A stretch of DNA of 64,000 nucleotides from Erysipelotrichaceae bacterium (GCA_015058945.1 SVBF01000011.1:76527-140526); one strand, 5' to 3'; shown: positions 52,332 through 60,749, counted from the first letter of the stretch. The notes: a model not told the origin generated them from the letters alone. Numbers and translations: made by a program.

Positions 52332-53693
52332 ATGGAAGAAATTAAGGTTTTTAAACGCAAAATCTATGATGCGTTGTTGGAATGGAAGGATTCCCCAATC
52401 CAGAATTCCGCTTTGCTCATCGAGGGCGCCCGCCGCATCGGCAAATCCACGATCGTCGAGGAATTCGCCAAAAACGAATTCGGCGACAACTATCTCATGA
52501 TCGATTTTCGCAAAGCCGATGAGGGGCTGAAAGAACTCTTTAAAAAGATTGGCGACATCGATGTTTTCTTTCAAAAACTGTTCCTATACCAAAACAAGGT
52601 TCTGAAAAGTGGCGGCCTGATCATTTTCGACGAGATCCAGTTCTGCCCCAAAGCCAGGGAATGCATCAAGGATTTCGTCGCCGATGGGAGGTTCCGCTAC
52701 ATCGAGACCGGTTCGCTCATCTCCTTGAAGGAGAATACACAGGGCATCATGATCCCCTCGGAAGAAAGGCGGATCGATATGTATCCCATGGATTTTGAGG
52801 AGTATCTTTGGGCTGCCGAAAGCAATGATTCGTTTTCTCTCATCAAAGGCTTCATCGACAGGAAGGAACCCATCCCCCAAGGAATCCACGAACACTACCT
52901 TGAGGCTTTCCGCTCTTACATGATTCTTGGAGGGATGCCGAAGGTGCTTTCCATTTTCCTGCAGACCTCCTCCTATAAGCTCGCCAACGACGAAAAGCTC
53001 GATATCCTGAAACTCTATCGGGATGACCTCCGCAAGCATGATGACAAACACGGCACCGTCTGCGGTCCCATTTTCGATTCCATCCCGACCCAATTGGCTC
53101 AAGCAAAGAGACGGTTCGTCCTCAGTAGCGTCCCGGGAACCAAACGTTATTATCAAATCGCCAAATCCCTCTCGGATCTGGAGGACTTCAGGATTGTCCA
53201 ACGGATCAATGCCATCTCTTCCTTGGAATCGCCGATTGCCCTACATGCCGAAGAAGACCGCTTCAAACTCTATTTCTGCGATACCGGGCTGCTGTTTTCG
53301 ATGCTCGTCAAAGTCTCGAACACGAAAATGAACTCCACCTTCTTTGACTTCATCGTGGGGAAGAAGGTTTTGAACATGGGCGCCCTTTTCGAATCGATCG
53401 TCGCTCAAGAACTCGCGACAAATGGACATAAGCTTTATTACCATCCCTATATCCTTTTGGACAAAGCGACGGGCAAGAAAAAAGCCTATGAGCTCGACAT
53501 CGTCACCGAAATCGATTTCCGCGTGTTCGTGATTGAGGTGAAGAGTTCCAAAAACTACACCACCTCTTCTCTCGACCACATCAAGGCGAAATACCCCCAA
53601 ATCAAAACGAGCCGATACGTATTTGGCATCAAAAACGCATCATTCGGAGCGGATAAGACCACGTTGCCGGTCTATCTCCTTTCTTTTCTTTAA
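52332..53693 (+). CDS. AAA_14 ATPase with DUF4143 C-terminal nuclease-like domain
   Basis: 453 residues. Walker A EGARRIGKST at 31-40 and Walker B GGLIIFDEIQFCP near 92-104, followed by ETGSLIS (sensor-like) and the winged-helix region. The C-terminal DUF4143 domain has YELDIVTEI and VFVIEVKSSKN near 390-407, which fit the D...E-x-K core of the PD-(D/E)XK fold. Such genes are numerous in gut bacteria and their role is unknown. The start has no ribosome site and lies directly below a promoter and a 33-bp repeat array. All key motifs are intact, unlike the related remnant at 45320. Confidence 0.9.
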   Translation: MEEIKVFKRKIYDALLEWKDSPIQNSALLIEGARRIGKSTIVEEFAKNEFGDNYLMIDFRKADEGLKELFKKIGDIDVFFQKLFLYQNKVLKSGGLIIFDEIQFCPKARECIKDFVADGRFRYIETGSLISLKENTQGIMIPSEERRIDMYPMDFEEYLWAAESNDSFSLIKGFIDRKEPIPQGIHEHYLEAFRSYMILGGMPKVLSIFLQTSSYKLANDEKLDILKLYRDDLRKHDDKHGTVCGPIFDSIPTQLAQAKRRFVLSSVPGTKRYYQIAKSLSDLEDFRIVQRINAISSLESPIALHAEEDRFKLYFCDTGLLFSMLVKVSNTKMNSTFFDFIVGKKVLNMGALFESIVAQELATNGHKLYYHPYILLDKATGKKKAYELDIVTEIDFRVFVIEVKSSKNYTTSSLDHIKAKYPQIKTSRYVFGIKNASFGADKTTLPVYLLSFL

Positions 53694-53731
53694 TTCACTT
53701 TTCGCATAATTTTATTAACGGAGGAACACAC

Positions 53732-54052
53732 ATGTCCGTAAGAGATAAATGGAAGGCCTTTGGCGTGAACACCGGCAAGGCGTTCGCCTCTTTTGGCAAA
53801 TCCATGGCCACGACCGCCAAAGTGGTGGTCGGCAAGCAAGAGCGCGTCGATGAGGAAGGCCACTCCACCCTCAAGAGATCCTGGACCGCGACCGGCAAGG
53901 GTTTTGGGCAAGCGGGAGCCTCTTTAGGCAAGGCCGCCTCCGCCACCGCGAAGAAAGTCGTGGGGAAAGATGAGCCCAACATCATCGACGCCGAGGTGGT
54001 CTCCGAGACCGACGCCGAAGAAGGGCCTACCCCCACCGAGGAAGCCAAGTAA
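53732..54052 (+). CDS. Small amphipathic protein with internal duplication, unknown
   Basis: 106 residues. The segment WKAFGVNTGKAFASFGKSM with TAKVVVGKQE recurs as WTATGKGFGQAGASLGKA with TAKKVVGKDE, so two ~40-residue repeats make up the protein, with an acidic tail. The Gly/Ala/Lys helices look amphipathic and could lie on a membrane. GGAGG precedes the ATG. It is 38 bp after the ATPase gene and may be read from the same transcript. Confidence 0.75.
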   Translation: MSVRDKWKAFGVNTGKAFASFGKSMATTAKVVVGKQERVDEEGHSTLKRSWTATGKGFGQAGASLGKAASATAKKVVGKDEPNIIDAEVVSETDAEEGPTPTEEAK

Positions 54053-54072
54053 TTATATTTATATAAAGTAAC

Positions 54073-54104
54073 GAAAAAGCCACCCGCGAAGGTGGCTTGT
54101 TTTG
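54073..54104. terminator. Bidirectional terminator between the small protein and rpsO
   Basis: 8-bp stem AAGCCACC/GGTGGCTT (54077-54098). The plus side has GTTTT after it, the minus side TTTCG after a run of paired A/T. Confidence 0.8.
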
Positions 54105-54113
54105 GTCTTCCGA

Positions 54114-54380
54114 TTACTTACGGATGCCGAGCTTTTTGATGAGCTCGAGATAACCCTCGGGGTCGTTCTTGTTGAGGTAATCGAGCAAGGAACGGCGCTT
54201 ACCGACGAGGATCAAGAGGGAACGCCTGGCGCCCGCGTCTTGCTGATTGGCCTTGAGGTGGGCGGTGAGGTCCTTGATGCGCTCGGTGAGAAGGGCGATC
54301 TGGACTTCGGTGGAACCGGTGTCCTTCTCGTTCTTGCCGAACTTCTTGACGATGGAAGAGGTCTCTTCTTTGGACAACAT
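54114..54380 (-). CDS. rpsO: 30S ribosomal protein S15
   Basis: 88 residues, MLSKEETSSIVKKFGKNEKD at the start, then the S15 signature GSTEVQIALLTERIKDLTAHL and RRSLLILVGKRRSLLDYL. It binds the 16S central domain. The start is ATG 54380 with AAAGGAG; 48 in-frame codons upstream are not coding. Between 54381 and 54608 I see no gene. Confidence 0.96.
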   Translation of the reverse strand: MLSKEETSSIVKKFGKNEKDTGSTEVQIALLTERIKDLTAHLKANQQDAGARRSLLILVGKRRSLLDYLNKNDPEGYLELIKKLGIRK

Positions 54381-54608
54381 CGTGAATTTCTCCTTTCTTT
54401 TGAACTTAGCTGAAGCAAGGCCGGATGCAGGAGAGGCGTCTCGACTTCGCTTAGCCGCAGGCATAATCATAGGGAAAACGGCGCAGGATGCAACAAAATT
54501 CGTTCTCTTTAGAGAGAAAGGCATTGCATTTCGACATGGAACATGGTTTATTGCGTTGGATTCACCCGTGGTAGTTCGACTACCGCCTAGTGGGAATCCT
54601 TTTTCTTT

Positions 54609-55952
54609 TCAGGCTTTCTTGCCCCCATAACCATATTTGGAGGCGAAGGCTTGCATGGTCCCGAGGTTCAGGAACACCCCTAGCCCTTCCGCGAGGACGA
54701 CGCCATAGAAGATACCATAACCGCCCACGAGCAAAGGGAGCACGACGACGCAGACGATCTCCAAGGCGGCCAAACGGGTGACGGCGAGGAACACCGAGAC
54801 CACCCCGTTATTGAGGGCCGTGAAGAAGGCGCTGCCGAACATGTTGATGCCGAGGAAGAGATAGACGAAGGCATAGATTCGGCTCGCCTTAACGGTCAAG
54901 TCGAGCAGTCCGGGATCATAACCGGCATAAGCCTCTGAAAGCGGGACCGCCAAAGCTTCGGCCAAGGCAGTCTGAACCACCCCTAGAATCAATAGAATCA
55001 GCAACGATTTACGGTACAAACTCCGCAGTTCGTCCTTATTTTCCGCCCCATAATGGAACGAGATCCTCGCGGAGACGGACATGTTGAAGCCGATGAACAC
55101 CGCGGCGTAGATGAGCCAGACGTAGCAGATGATGCCATAGGCGCTGACGCCGTTTTGACCATAGTACTTCATGAGCAAGGCGTTCATGACCATGCTGACG
55201 GCGGAGGCGCTGACGTTATTGAAGAACTCACTCATGCCGTTAGCGGCCATCTTGCCGAGCGACTTCCACTCAAAGCGCGTCGCCGCAAGCCTTAGGCGCG
55301 ACTTATTGGGCAAAGAAAAATAGATCAAGGGAATGACCGCCCCCACCGCTTGCCCGGACACCGTGCCGATCGCGGCCCCGACCGCCCCCATCTTCGCCCC
55401 GACGATCAGCGCGGCGTCGAGGACGATGTTCGTGATCCCGGCGAGCAAGGTCACCAAGAAACCAAGCGTCGGCTTTTCCGCGGCCATGAAGAAGGATTGG
55501 AAGAGGTTTTGCAGATTAAAGGCGGTGATGCCCATCACCAAGATGCGCCCATAGGAGACGCAATAAGGGAGCATCTCCTCGTCGCTGCCTAGCCAGCGGG
55601 CGATCTGCGGCAACAAAGGATAGGTGATCGCGCTGCTTAGGATTCCTAAGAGCAAAGAGAAGATGACGCAATTGCTGAAATGGCGGTTGGCCCGTTCGGG
55701 ATCGCCTTCGCCTAGCCGCTTCGCCACAAGCGCGGCGCCGCCGGTGCCCATCATGAAGCCGAGGGAACCGATCACCATGATCAAGGGATAGATCAGGTTA
55801 ACCGCCGCAAAGGACGTCTTGCCCGCGAAGTTGGAGACGAAGAAACCGTCCACCACCGAATAGACGGAGATGGAGATCATCATGAAGACCGAGGGAAGGG
55901 CTCCGAGGAAGAGCTTCCGCGCGGTCATATGTTCGGCTAAGGAGGTCTTCAT
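54609..55952 (-). CDS. MATE-family multidrug/Na+ antiporter
   Basis: 447 residues with about 12 membrane helices and no signal peptide. The N-terminal LFLGALPSVFMMISISVYSVVDGFFVSNFAG is the MatE pattern (P and D in helices 1 and 2), and an internal repeat begins near residue 235. It probably exports cationic compounds in exchange for Na+ or H+. TATAAT lies 8 nt before the ATG with a good -35 and no ribosome site, so the mRNA is likely leaderless. Confidence 0.9.
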   Translation of the reverse strand: MKTSLAEHMTARKLFLGALPSVFMMISISVYSVVDGFFVSNFAGKTSFAAVNLIYPLIMVIGSLGFMMGTGGAALVAKRLGEGDPERANRHFSNCVIFSLLLGILSSAITYPLLPQIARWLGSDEEMLPYCVSYGRILVMGITAFNLQNLFQSFFMAAEKPTLGFLVTLLAGITNIVLDAALIVGAKMGAVGAAIGTVSGQAVGAVIPLIYFSLPNKSRLRLAATRFEWKSLGKMAANGMSEFFNNVSASAVSMVMNALLMKYYGQNGVSAYGIICYVWLIYAAVFIGFNMSVSARISFHYGAENKDELRSLYRKSLLILLILGVVQTALAEALAVPLSEAYAGYDPGLLDLTVKASRIYAFVYLFLGINMFGSAFFTALNNGVVSVFLAVTRLAALEIVCVVVLPLLVGGYGIFYGVVLAEGLGVFLNLGTMQAFASKYGYGGKKA

Positions 55953-55960
55953 GCGGTGAG

Positions 55961-55989
55961 ATTATACGGGCGCGAAGCCAAAACCCCAA
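55961..55989 (-). promoter_or_regulatory. Promoter of the MATE gene, leaderless
   Basis: Minus strand TTGGGG (55984-55989), 17-nt spacer, TATAAT (55961-55966), then 8 nt to the ATG at 55952. Confidence 0.65.
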
Positions 55990-55995
55990 CACAAA

Positions 55996-56016
55996 GAAAA
56001 GACGGCCTAAGCCGCC
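55996..56016 (-). terminator. Terminator overlapping the end of the phosphatase gene
   Basis: Stem GGCGGC/GCCGTC with one G-U pair (56001-56016); the TAG stop codon is in the loop, and TTTTC follows on the minus strand. Confidence 0.6.
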
Positions 56017-56765
56017 TTCACCATGTATTTCGCCTTGAAGGCGTCGATCTCGTCCTGGCTTATCTTAAGCCTTTGATGGACGTAATCCTTGATCGAGCCG
56101 GCGACCTCGATCATCGCGTCAAAGGCGCTATGGAGGTATTCTTTGTCCGCCCTCATCGCCTTATAGACGCCCTGAGCGAGCTTTTTCTTCCAAAGGAAGA
56201 CGAGGATCAAGGCGCGGTATCTTGCGCCCCGCTTCCGGTTGATCTTGTCGCTACGGACATAATCGGCGACGATGTCCTCTTCCTTGTAGCCTAAGGCGGA
56301 GAGGAACAAGGCGGTCAATAACCCCGCCCGATCTTTGCCGGCGGTGCAATGCCATAGCCTCGCCCCTTCGACGGTGAGAAGTTTCCGTAACGCCTCCCCC
56401 ATCGCTTCGCTCGAATGCTCGTCGAGCACGATGCGGCGATAGAGCTCGTTCATCTCCGGCGGGCGCTTATAGGCCTTGAGTCCCCGTTCGTGGGTGATGC
56501 CTAACGTCTCCGCGCGAAGGATCGGCACCTCATGGCCACGGGAAAGAAACGGTTCGTCGTCGGGTTTCTTGCCACGTTCCCCCGAGGTTCTTAGATCGAG
56601 GATGTTCTCTAAGTGGAGCCCCTGGAAGAAACGGCGTTCTTTTTTGGATAGCCCATAGAGGTGCCCCGAGCGGAAAAACAATCCTTCTTTGAGGCGAAGC
56701 CCTTCCTCGTTCACGAGGTAGGAGAGGTCGCGGAAGTTGCGTTTCTTGGGTGAAAAAGGGGCCAT
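56007..56765 (-). CDS. Tyrosine-phosphatase-like protein (Y_phosphatase3 type)
   Basis: 252 residues. The phosphatase loop is HCTAGKDRAG, with catalytic C140 and R146 (C-x5-R), preceded by the N-terminal NFRDLSYL and FFRSGHLYGLS features of this family. Likely dephosphorylates phosphotyrosine or phosphoinositide-like substrates; the natural target is unknown. TAAAAT with an upstream TG (extended -10) lies 9 nt before the ATG, with no ribosome site. Confidence 0.87.
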   Translation of the reverse strand: MAPFSPKKRNFRDLSYLVNEEGLRLKEGLFFRSGHLYGLSKKERRFFQGLHLENILDLRTSGERGKKPDDEPFLSRGHEVPILRAETLGITHERGLKAYKRPPEMNELYRRIVLDEHSSEAMGEALRKLLTVEGARLWHCTAGKDRAGLLTALFLSALGYKEEDIVADYVRSDKINRKRGARYRALILVFLWKKKLAQGVYKAMRADKEYLHSAFDAMIEVAGSIKDYVHQRLKISQDEIDAFKAKYMVKAA

Positions 56766-56774
56766 GATTGGCCC

Positions 56775-56783
56775 ATTTTACCA
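56775..56783 (-). promoter_or_regulatory. Extended -10 promoter of the phosphatase gene, leaderless
   Basis: Minus strand TGGTAAAAT, 9 nt before the ATG at 56765; no clear -35. Confidence 0.45.
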
Positions 56784-56815
56784 TTTGGAGCGATTCCGCA
56801 TAGAGTCCTGATGGC

Positions 56816-57223
56816 TCAAAGGCGTTTCTTTAGGGTCAACGAATTGCACCCCTCTTCGTAGGAATAGGCGCAATCGTCCATGATCATGCGCACCAAAGGG
56901 ATGCCGAGCCCGCCGATATGAAGCGGCACTTCCGGGGCGTCGGGTAGTTCCAAGGGATTAAAAGGGGCCGAACGGTCTTTGACGTTCATCTCGAAGAAGG
57001 CTTCGCTAGGATGGAAGGATAGGCTCACTCGGATCAGCCCGCCTTGGTCATGGTAGCCGTGGTTGATGATGTTGGAGAAAAGCTCGTCCCCCACGATGAG
57101 GAGTTGGTTGACGAAGGCGGATGGGAGACGGCATTCCGTCCCAAAGGACTCGATGAAGCCGAGCATCGCCTTGGTGTTCTCATGCCGGGCGTCGAAGTCT
57201 TTTTGGACGAAGGAAGGTTCCAT
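56816..57223 (-). CDS. RsbW/SpoIIAB-like ATP-binding kinase or anti-sigma factor
   Basis: 135 residues of the GHKL ATPase fold: N box GDELFSNIINHGY near 48, G1 region VKDRSAPFNP near 87, G2 GGLGIPLVRMIMDD near 110. Such proteins bind a sigma factor or phosphorylate an STAS antagonist. The start is ATG 57223; 31 in-frame codons upstream would cross the promoter-like TACAAT and are rejected. No sigma factor or STAS partner is encoded in the window. Confidence 0.85.
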   Translation of the reverse strand: MEPSFVQKDFDARHENTKAMLGFIESFGTECRLPSAFVNQLLIVGDELFSNIINHGYHDQGGLIRVSLSFHPSEAFFEMNVKDRSAPFNPLELPDAPEVPLHIGGLGIPLVRMIMDDCAYSYEEGCNSLTLKKRL

Positions 57224-57290
57224 CTTTGTTCGTCTACATTGTATCCATATTCGGGGAAACGAGGCAGGTATAAGGTTCGCGATGAGGCAG

Positions 57291-57899
57291 TTATTGACGC
57301 TCTTCTTCCGCTTCACTCGGTTTATCCGCGGTTTCTTGGGGCTCTTTCGGGGTCGTCTTTCTCTTTTTCTCGATGCCCGTGATAAAGGGAGGCAACAGAT
57401 AGACGATCAGCGTCGCGACCACGATCTTCGCCGCATCGAAGGGAAGATAGGGCACGACCGTGATGAGCAGCATCTTGCCAAGATCCCATCGGGAAAGGTA
57501 GGCCATCATGAACACCGTCCCGATCGCATAGCAGACCAATAACCCCGTCACGCAGGCGATGGCCATGCGGGGAAGCGGATGGATCTTGGGGATCTTGTTC
57601 ATGAAATGGATGATCGGGCAGATGACGACGAAGGCGATGACATAGCCAAACGTCGGCGACACCCCTACCGTGAACCCAGCGTAGATCGGTAGGAATAGCC
57701 CAAGGAGCAAATAGCAGCCCGTGACCGCCACCGCGTCGATGAAACTCTTCGCGATCAACGCGATCAAAAAGACCACGAATAACTGCAAAGACACTTTGAT
57801 GTTGTCGCCTAGGGGGAACGAGAACATGCCAAGCACGCACAAAAGCGCGAGCATCATCGCGTCTTGGGCAATCCTTAGAGTTGGGGAAGAGCGTCGCAT
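57291..57899 (-). CDS. bioY: BioY biotin transporter S component
   Basis: 202 residues with about six membrane helices. It fits BioY: an N-terminal helix with SLQLFVVFLIALIAK, the LGLFLPIYAGF and VSPTFGYVIAF loop that lines the biotin pocket, and a C-terminal VPYLPFDAAKIVVATLI. It should bring in biotin with the energy-coupling EcfAT module, which is not in the window. It extends into a Lys/Glu-rich tail. Biotin is needed by the decarboxylase carrier at 12.7 kb. Other vitamin S components are possible, but the P-x-D-x-x-K end favours BioY. Confidence 0.85.
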   Translation of the reverse strand: MRRSSPTLRIAQDAMMLALLCVLGMFSFPLGDNIKVSLQLFVVFLIALIAKSFIDAVAVTGCYLLLGLFLPIYAGFTVGVSPTFGYVIAFVVICPIIHFMNKIPKIHPLPRMAIACVTGLLVCYAIGTVFMMAYLSRWDLGKMLLITVVPYLPFDAAKIVVATLIVYLLPPFITGIEKKRKTTPKEPQETADKPSEAEEERQ

Positions 57900-58184
57900 A
57901 AACTTAGAAATATCGGACCGTGGCCTTCAGCATTGCGGCAAGGCCATCCTGAAAGGAGATGAATTTGGTGAGACAGGCGCGGATGCGTTTATGGCAAGGA
58001 CGGCAATCGTTCTCGCGGAGATTCAAAGCAAGACTTCTCATAAGGCCACCTCGGTCCGAATCGAAACGGAATGTACCCCTGCAGTTTACACTCTCTCACA
58101 TGCATCCACCAACAAAGTCGATCGGCATTTATTCTCATTGTTCCCCTTTGTTGCGGATTTGTGCGCCCGCGTCGTTATGATTAA
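57900..58184. other. Gene-free stretch upstream of bioY
   Basis: About 285 bp with no supported ORF on either strand. It must contain the bioY promoter and leader on the minus strand. I see no TPP- or other known riboswitch core and no complete BirA operator. The right part leads into the plus-strand RNA below. Confidence 0.4.
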
Positions 58185-58297
58185 GCCGTACCCCTCTAGC
58201 GCTCATAGAGGCGTACAAAGGCACCATTTGGGGTTCCACGATCTCCAATTGTCCAAATGGCGTCGGCGCGCCTATCCCCCCCTTAGGCGCGCTTTTT
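58185..58297 (+). ncRNA. Candidate structured small RNA ending in a terminator
   Basis: Three stems in a row: (1) GCC-GTAC-CCTCT (58185-58197) with AGAGG-GTAC-GGC (58207-58222); (2) CCATTTGG (58224-58231) with CCAAATGG (58253-58260); (3) a 9-bp terminator stem. A TATGAT at 58177-58182 with TTGCGG 19 nt before it could start it. No plus-strand gene lies upstream for the terminator to serve. It does not match SRP, 6S, tmRNA or RNase P features. Confidence 0.5.
58266..58297 (+). terminator. Orphan plus-strand terminator
   Basis: GCGCGCCTA (58266-58274) pairs with TAGGCGCGC (58284-58292), followed by TTTTT. Only the plus orientation has the U run. Confidence 0.85.
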
Positions 58298-58300
58298 CAT

Positions 58301-58330
58301 AAAAAACCGGCGCCCTGATGGGAACCGGTT
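58301..58330 (-). terminator. Terminator of the NmrA-like gene
   Basis: Stem AACCGG/CCGGTT (58305-58330) with an inner CCC/GGG pair, then TTTTTAT on the minus strand. Confidence 0.7.
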
Positions 58331-58340
58331 CGTCGCGAAC

Positions 58341-59291
58341 TTATTTGTCCTTGGAGTGGCGGGCGCCGATTTGATATTCGTCGGCGTGCTCGAACATCTC
58401 AAGGACGGTGATCGGCTCATCGCCGGTCAGTTTCTTGAAGTCGTCGGTATGGACGGCCATCTTGCCCTCGCGGATCGCTTGGGCGAAGGTCACCATGCCA
58501 TCGCTGGAGAAGGGAGCCTCGCTGTCTTTCTTGAAGACGCCGTCGGTCGTGCGCGGAACGCCCATCGCGTCGAAGACTTGGTAGTTCTCCTCGTCGGTGA
58601 GTTCCTTATAGGAAACCTTGTTCCCCGTAGCTTGGTTGCCGTATTCGATGAACTTCGAGATGGTCATGAGTTCCTTGCCGTTGATGTCGAGGGTCGCTTT
58701 CTCGTAACCCTTCTCGAAGGCGCGGTGCAAGGCGTAGGCGAGCGCCTTGGCGCAGTCCTTGCGGGAGATATAGGCCATCAAGCCGTCGCCCTGGCTGTTT
58801 TTGAGGACGCCGTCTAAGTGGACGTAGGTGAAGTAATTGGTGATCATCGCCTCGGCGTACTGCGAGTTGCGGAGGAAGATGTAATCCAAACCGGAGGCGA
58901 TGATGTAACGCTCGGTGTAGATGTGGTCCTTCTTCTCGACGCTGGGGTTGGTCTCGTCGCCCGCGTTGACGAGGGAGGTGTAGACGATCTTCTTCACGCC
59001 CGCCTTCTTCGCGGCGTCGACGACGTTGCGCTGGGCGGCTTGGCGCTTGGGCCCGACGAAGGGCATCGAGATGAGGCCGAGGACGTCCGCTCCTTTGAAG
59101 GCTTCCTCTAAGCCCTCGTATTCGTTGAAGTTCGCGACGCGGGTCTCCACCCCCATCGCGGCGAAACGCTCCAAGGATTTGGGGGAATAGCCCACGAAGA
59201 TGAGCTCGCTTTTGTCCCGTAGCTTAAGCAAGGTTTCGGCGGCGAAAGAACCCAGGTTTCCATCGACGCCGGTGAGTAATATTTTTCCCAT
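58341..59291 (-). CDS. NmrA/QOR2-like NAD(P)H-binding oxidoreductase
   Basis: 316 residues of the atypical short-chain dehydrogenase type: MGKILLTGVDGNLGSFAAETLLK (nucleotide loop), VKKIVYTSLVNAGDETNPS near 105, and a C-terminal substrate region. Related proteins reduce quinones or sense NADP. The start is ATG 59291 with AAAGGAGAA; eight in-frame codons upstream are rejected. TATAAT is at 59314-59319. It is a separate unit with its own terminator. Confidence 0.85.
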   Translation of the reverse strand: MGKILLTGVDGNLGSFAAETLLKLRDKSELIFVGYSPKSLERFAAMGVETRVANFNEYEGLEEAFKGADVLGLISMPFVGPKRQAAQRNVVDAAKKAGVKKIVYTSLVNAGDETNPSVEKKDHIYTERYIIASGLDYIFLRNSQYAEAMITNYFTYVHLDGVLKNSQGDGLMAYISRKDCAKALAYALHRAFEKGYEKATLDINGKELMTISKFIEYGNQATGNKVSYKELTDEENYQVFDAMGVPRTTDGVFKKDSEAPFSSDGMVTFAQAIREGKMAVHTDDFKKLTGDEPITVLEMFEHADEYQIGARHSKDK

Positions 59292-59375
59292 GGTTTGGTT
59301 CTCCTTTGCCCGCATTATATCAAGAGGGCGTCAGGCATCGTAAACAATATGCTTATCTTAAGATTGGATGGAAGG

Positions 59376-60749
59376 CTATTCTTCCTCTGGGATCGGTTTT
59401 TCTTTCGTGTCCTTCACCAAGACCTTGGATTCCCATTTGCCAGTCCGCCAACGCAAGACCATGAGCCCGGCGCGCGCCACTTCGTCCAAAGTGAATCCCA
59501 CGAACACGCCAAGCACCTTCCAACCGAGGACCACGCCGAATAAATAGGAACCCCCGATGATGAAGAGGGCGTTGAAGATCAAGGCCAAAACCGCGGGATA
59601 GATCGAGTCGCCCGTGGACTTTAAGGTCGTGCCATAGACGAGGTTGATCGCCCTACCGACCTCTAAGGCGATGTCGAGGAAGAGCAGGTTACGGACGAGG
59701 TTCACGAGTTCCTTGTCCGGGGTCAAGCGGTCGAGGACGAAGGGAGAGACCACCGCGAGCAGCAATTCCACGAGCACCCCTGCCCCGAGGGCGATTAGGG
59801 CGGCGTTGCGGGTCAAGCGGTAGCAGCTCTTTAGCTCGCCCTTTCCGATGCGCCATCCGGCGAGGATGACGTTGGCTTGGGCGAAGGCGAAGGAGGCGCA
59901 ATAGGCAAACGAGGAGATCTGTTGGGCGTAGGTCTTCGCGGTGGAGTTGAACCCATCCGCGTCCATCCTTCCCACAAAGATCATCGCCACCCCCATCGCG
60001 GCCGAATAGATCGCCGTCTCCAAAGCGGCTGGGAAGCCGACGCGCAGGATGCTCTTAAGGAGGCGCTTAAGGTCCTCCCGTTCCTCGTATTGGCCACCCC
60101 GCACGAAGATTCGGCCGAACAAAACGCACAAGGCGAAGTTGACGATTTTGCCGAGCACCGTCCCAAAGGCGACCCCGGGGACGCCAGAGAAAAAACCCGT
60201 CTTGATGACGAAGATGGCCAGGACGTTAAAGAGGATATTCACCACGTTTCCGCTAAAAGCGGCTATTAAGGACATCCGCGATTTATCGAAGGAGCGGAGG
60301 TAACAGGAAAAGACGGGGATCAAGGCGTCGAGGACGCAGCCGATGCCGACGATGCGTAGATATTTCGCCGCGTCGGGCCGTAATGCCTCAGACACCCCAA
60401 GGGCGTCGATGATCGGACGCGCGGCGAAGCCAAGGATCAAGGCTAGGGCCAAGCCGATGCCGCCGTTGATGAAGACGGAGACGTTTCGCGCCTGCACCGC
60501 GACCCCTTTCTTGCCATGGCCGATATATTGGGTCATGACGGCGATGAGGCCGCTGGAGATGATGCCGAAGAAGATGAGGAAGAGGCCGAGGTAAGTGTTC
60601 GCCGAGCCTACCGCCCCCACCGCCGCGTCCCCAAGATGGGAGAGCATGAAGGTGTCCATCATCCCGGCGAGCATCAAAAAGAAGGTCTCGAGGAAGATCG
60701 GGACGAAGAGGCGGAAGAGTTTTTTGTCCACGAACGGTGTCTTGCCCAT
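59376..60749 (-). CDS. MATE-family efflux transporter
   Basis: 457 residues with 12 membrane helices, beginning KKLFRLFVPIFLETFFLMLAG then MMDTFMLSHLGDAAVGAVG, the MatE N-terminal pattern; the second half repeats it near 240. It differs clearly from the MATE protein at 54.6 kb. It starts 5 nt after the AMP-ligase stop and is the third gene of a minus-strand run with the acyltransferase and ligase. Substrate unknown. Confidence 0.9.
   Translation of the reverse strand: MGKTPFVDKKLFRLFVPIFLETFFLMLAGMMDTFMLSHLGDAAVGAVGSANTYLGLFLIFFGIISSGLIAVMTQYIGHGKKGVAVQARNVSVFINGGIGLALALILGFAARPIIDALGVSEALRPDAAKYLRIVGIGCVLDALIPVFSCYLRSFDKSRMSLIAAFSGNVVNILFNVLAIFVIKTGFFSGVPGVAFGTVLGKIVNFALCVLFGRIFVRGGQYEEREDLKRLLKSILRVGFPAALETAIYSAAMGVAMIFVGRMDADGFNSTAKTYAQQISSFAYCASFAFAQANVILAGWRIGKGELKSCYRLTRNAALIALGAGVLVELLLAVVSPFVLDRLTPDKELVNLVRNLLFLDIALEVGRAINLVYGTTLKSTGDSIYPAVLALIFNALFIIGGSYLFGVVLGWKVLGVFVGFTLDEVARAGLMVLRWRTGKWESKVLVKDTKEKPIPEEE

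Noticed and set aside
58080-58095. GTTTACA resembling a BirA operator half-site upstream of bioY
   Set aside because: No second half at the proper distance, and the BirA in this window has no DNA-binding domain.
57988-58138. Minus-strand ORF of about 45 codons upstream of bioY with GGGGAA before its ATG
   Set aside because: The spacing to ATG is too short, the peptide has no pattern, and it lies in a likely leader region.
57721-58302. 193-codon plus-strand ORF across the bioY 5' end and the candidate small RNA
   Set aside because: Its first half is antisense to bioY, its second half follows structured RNA stems, there is no ribosome site and no recognisable domain.
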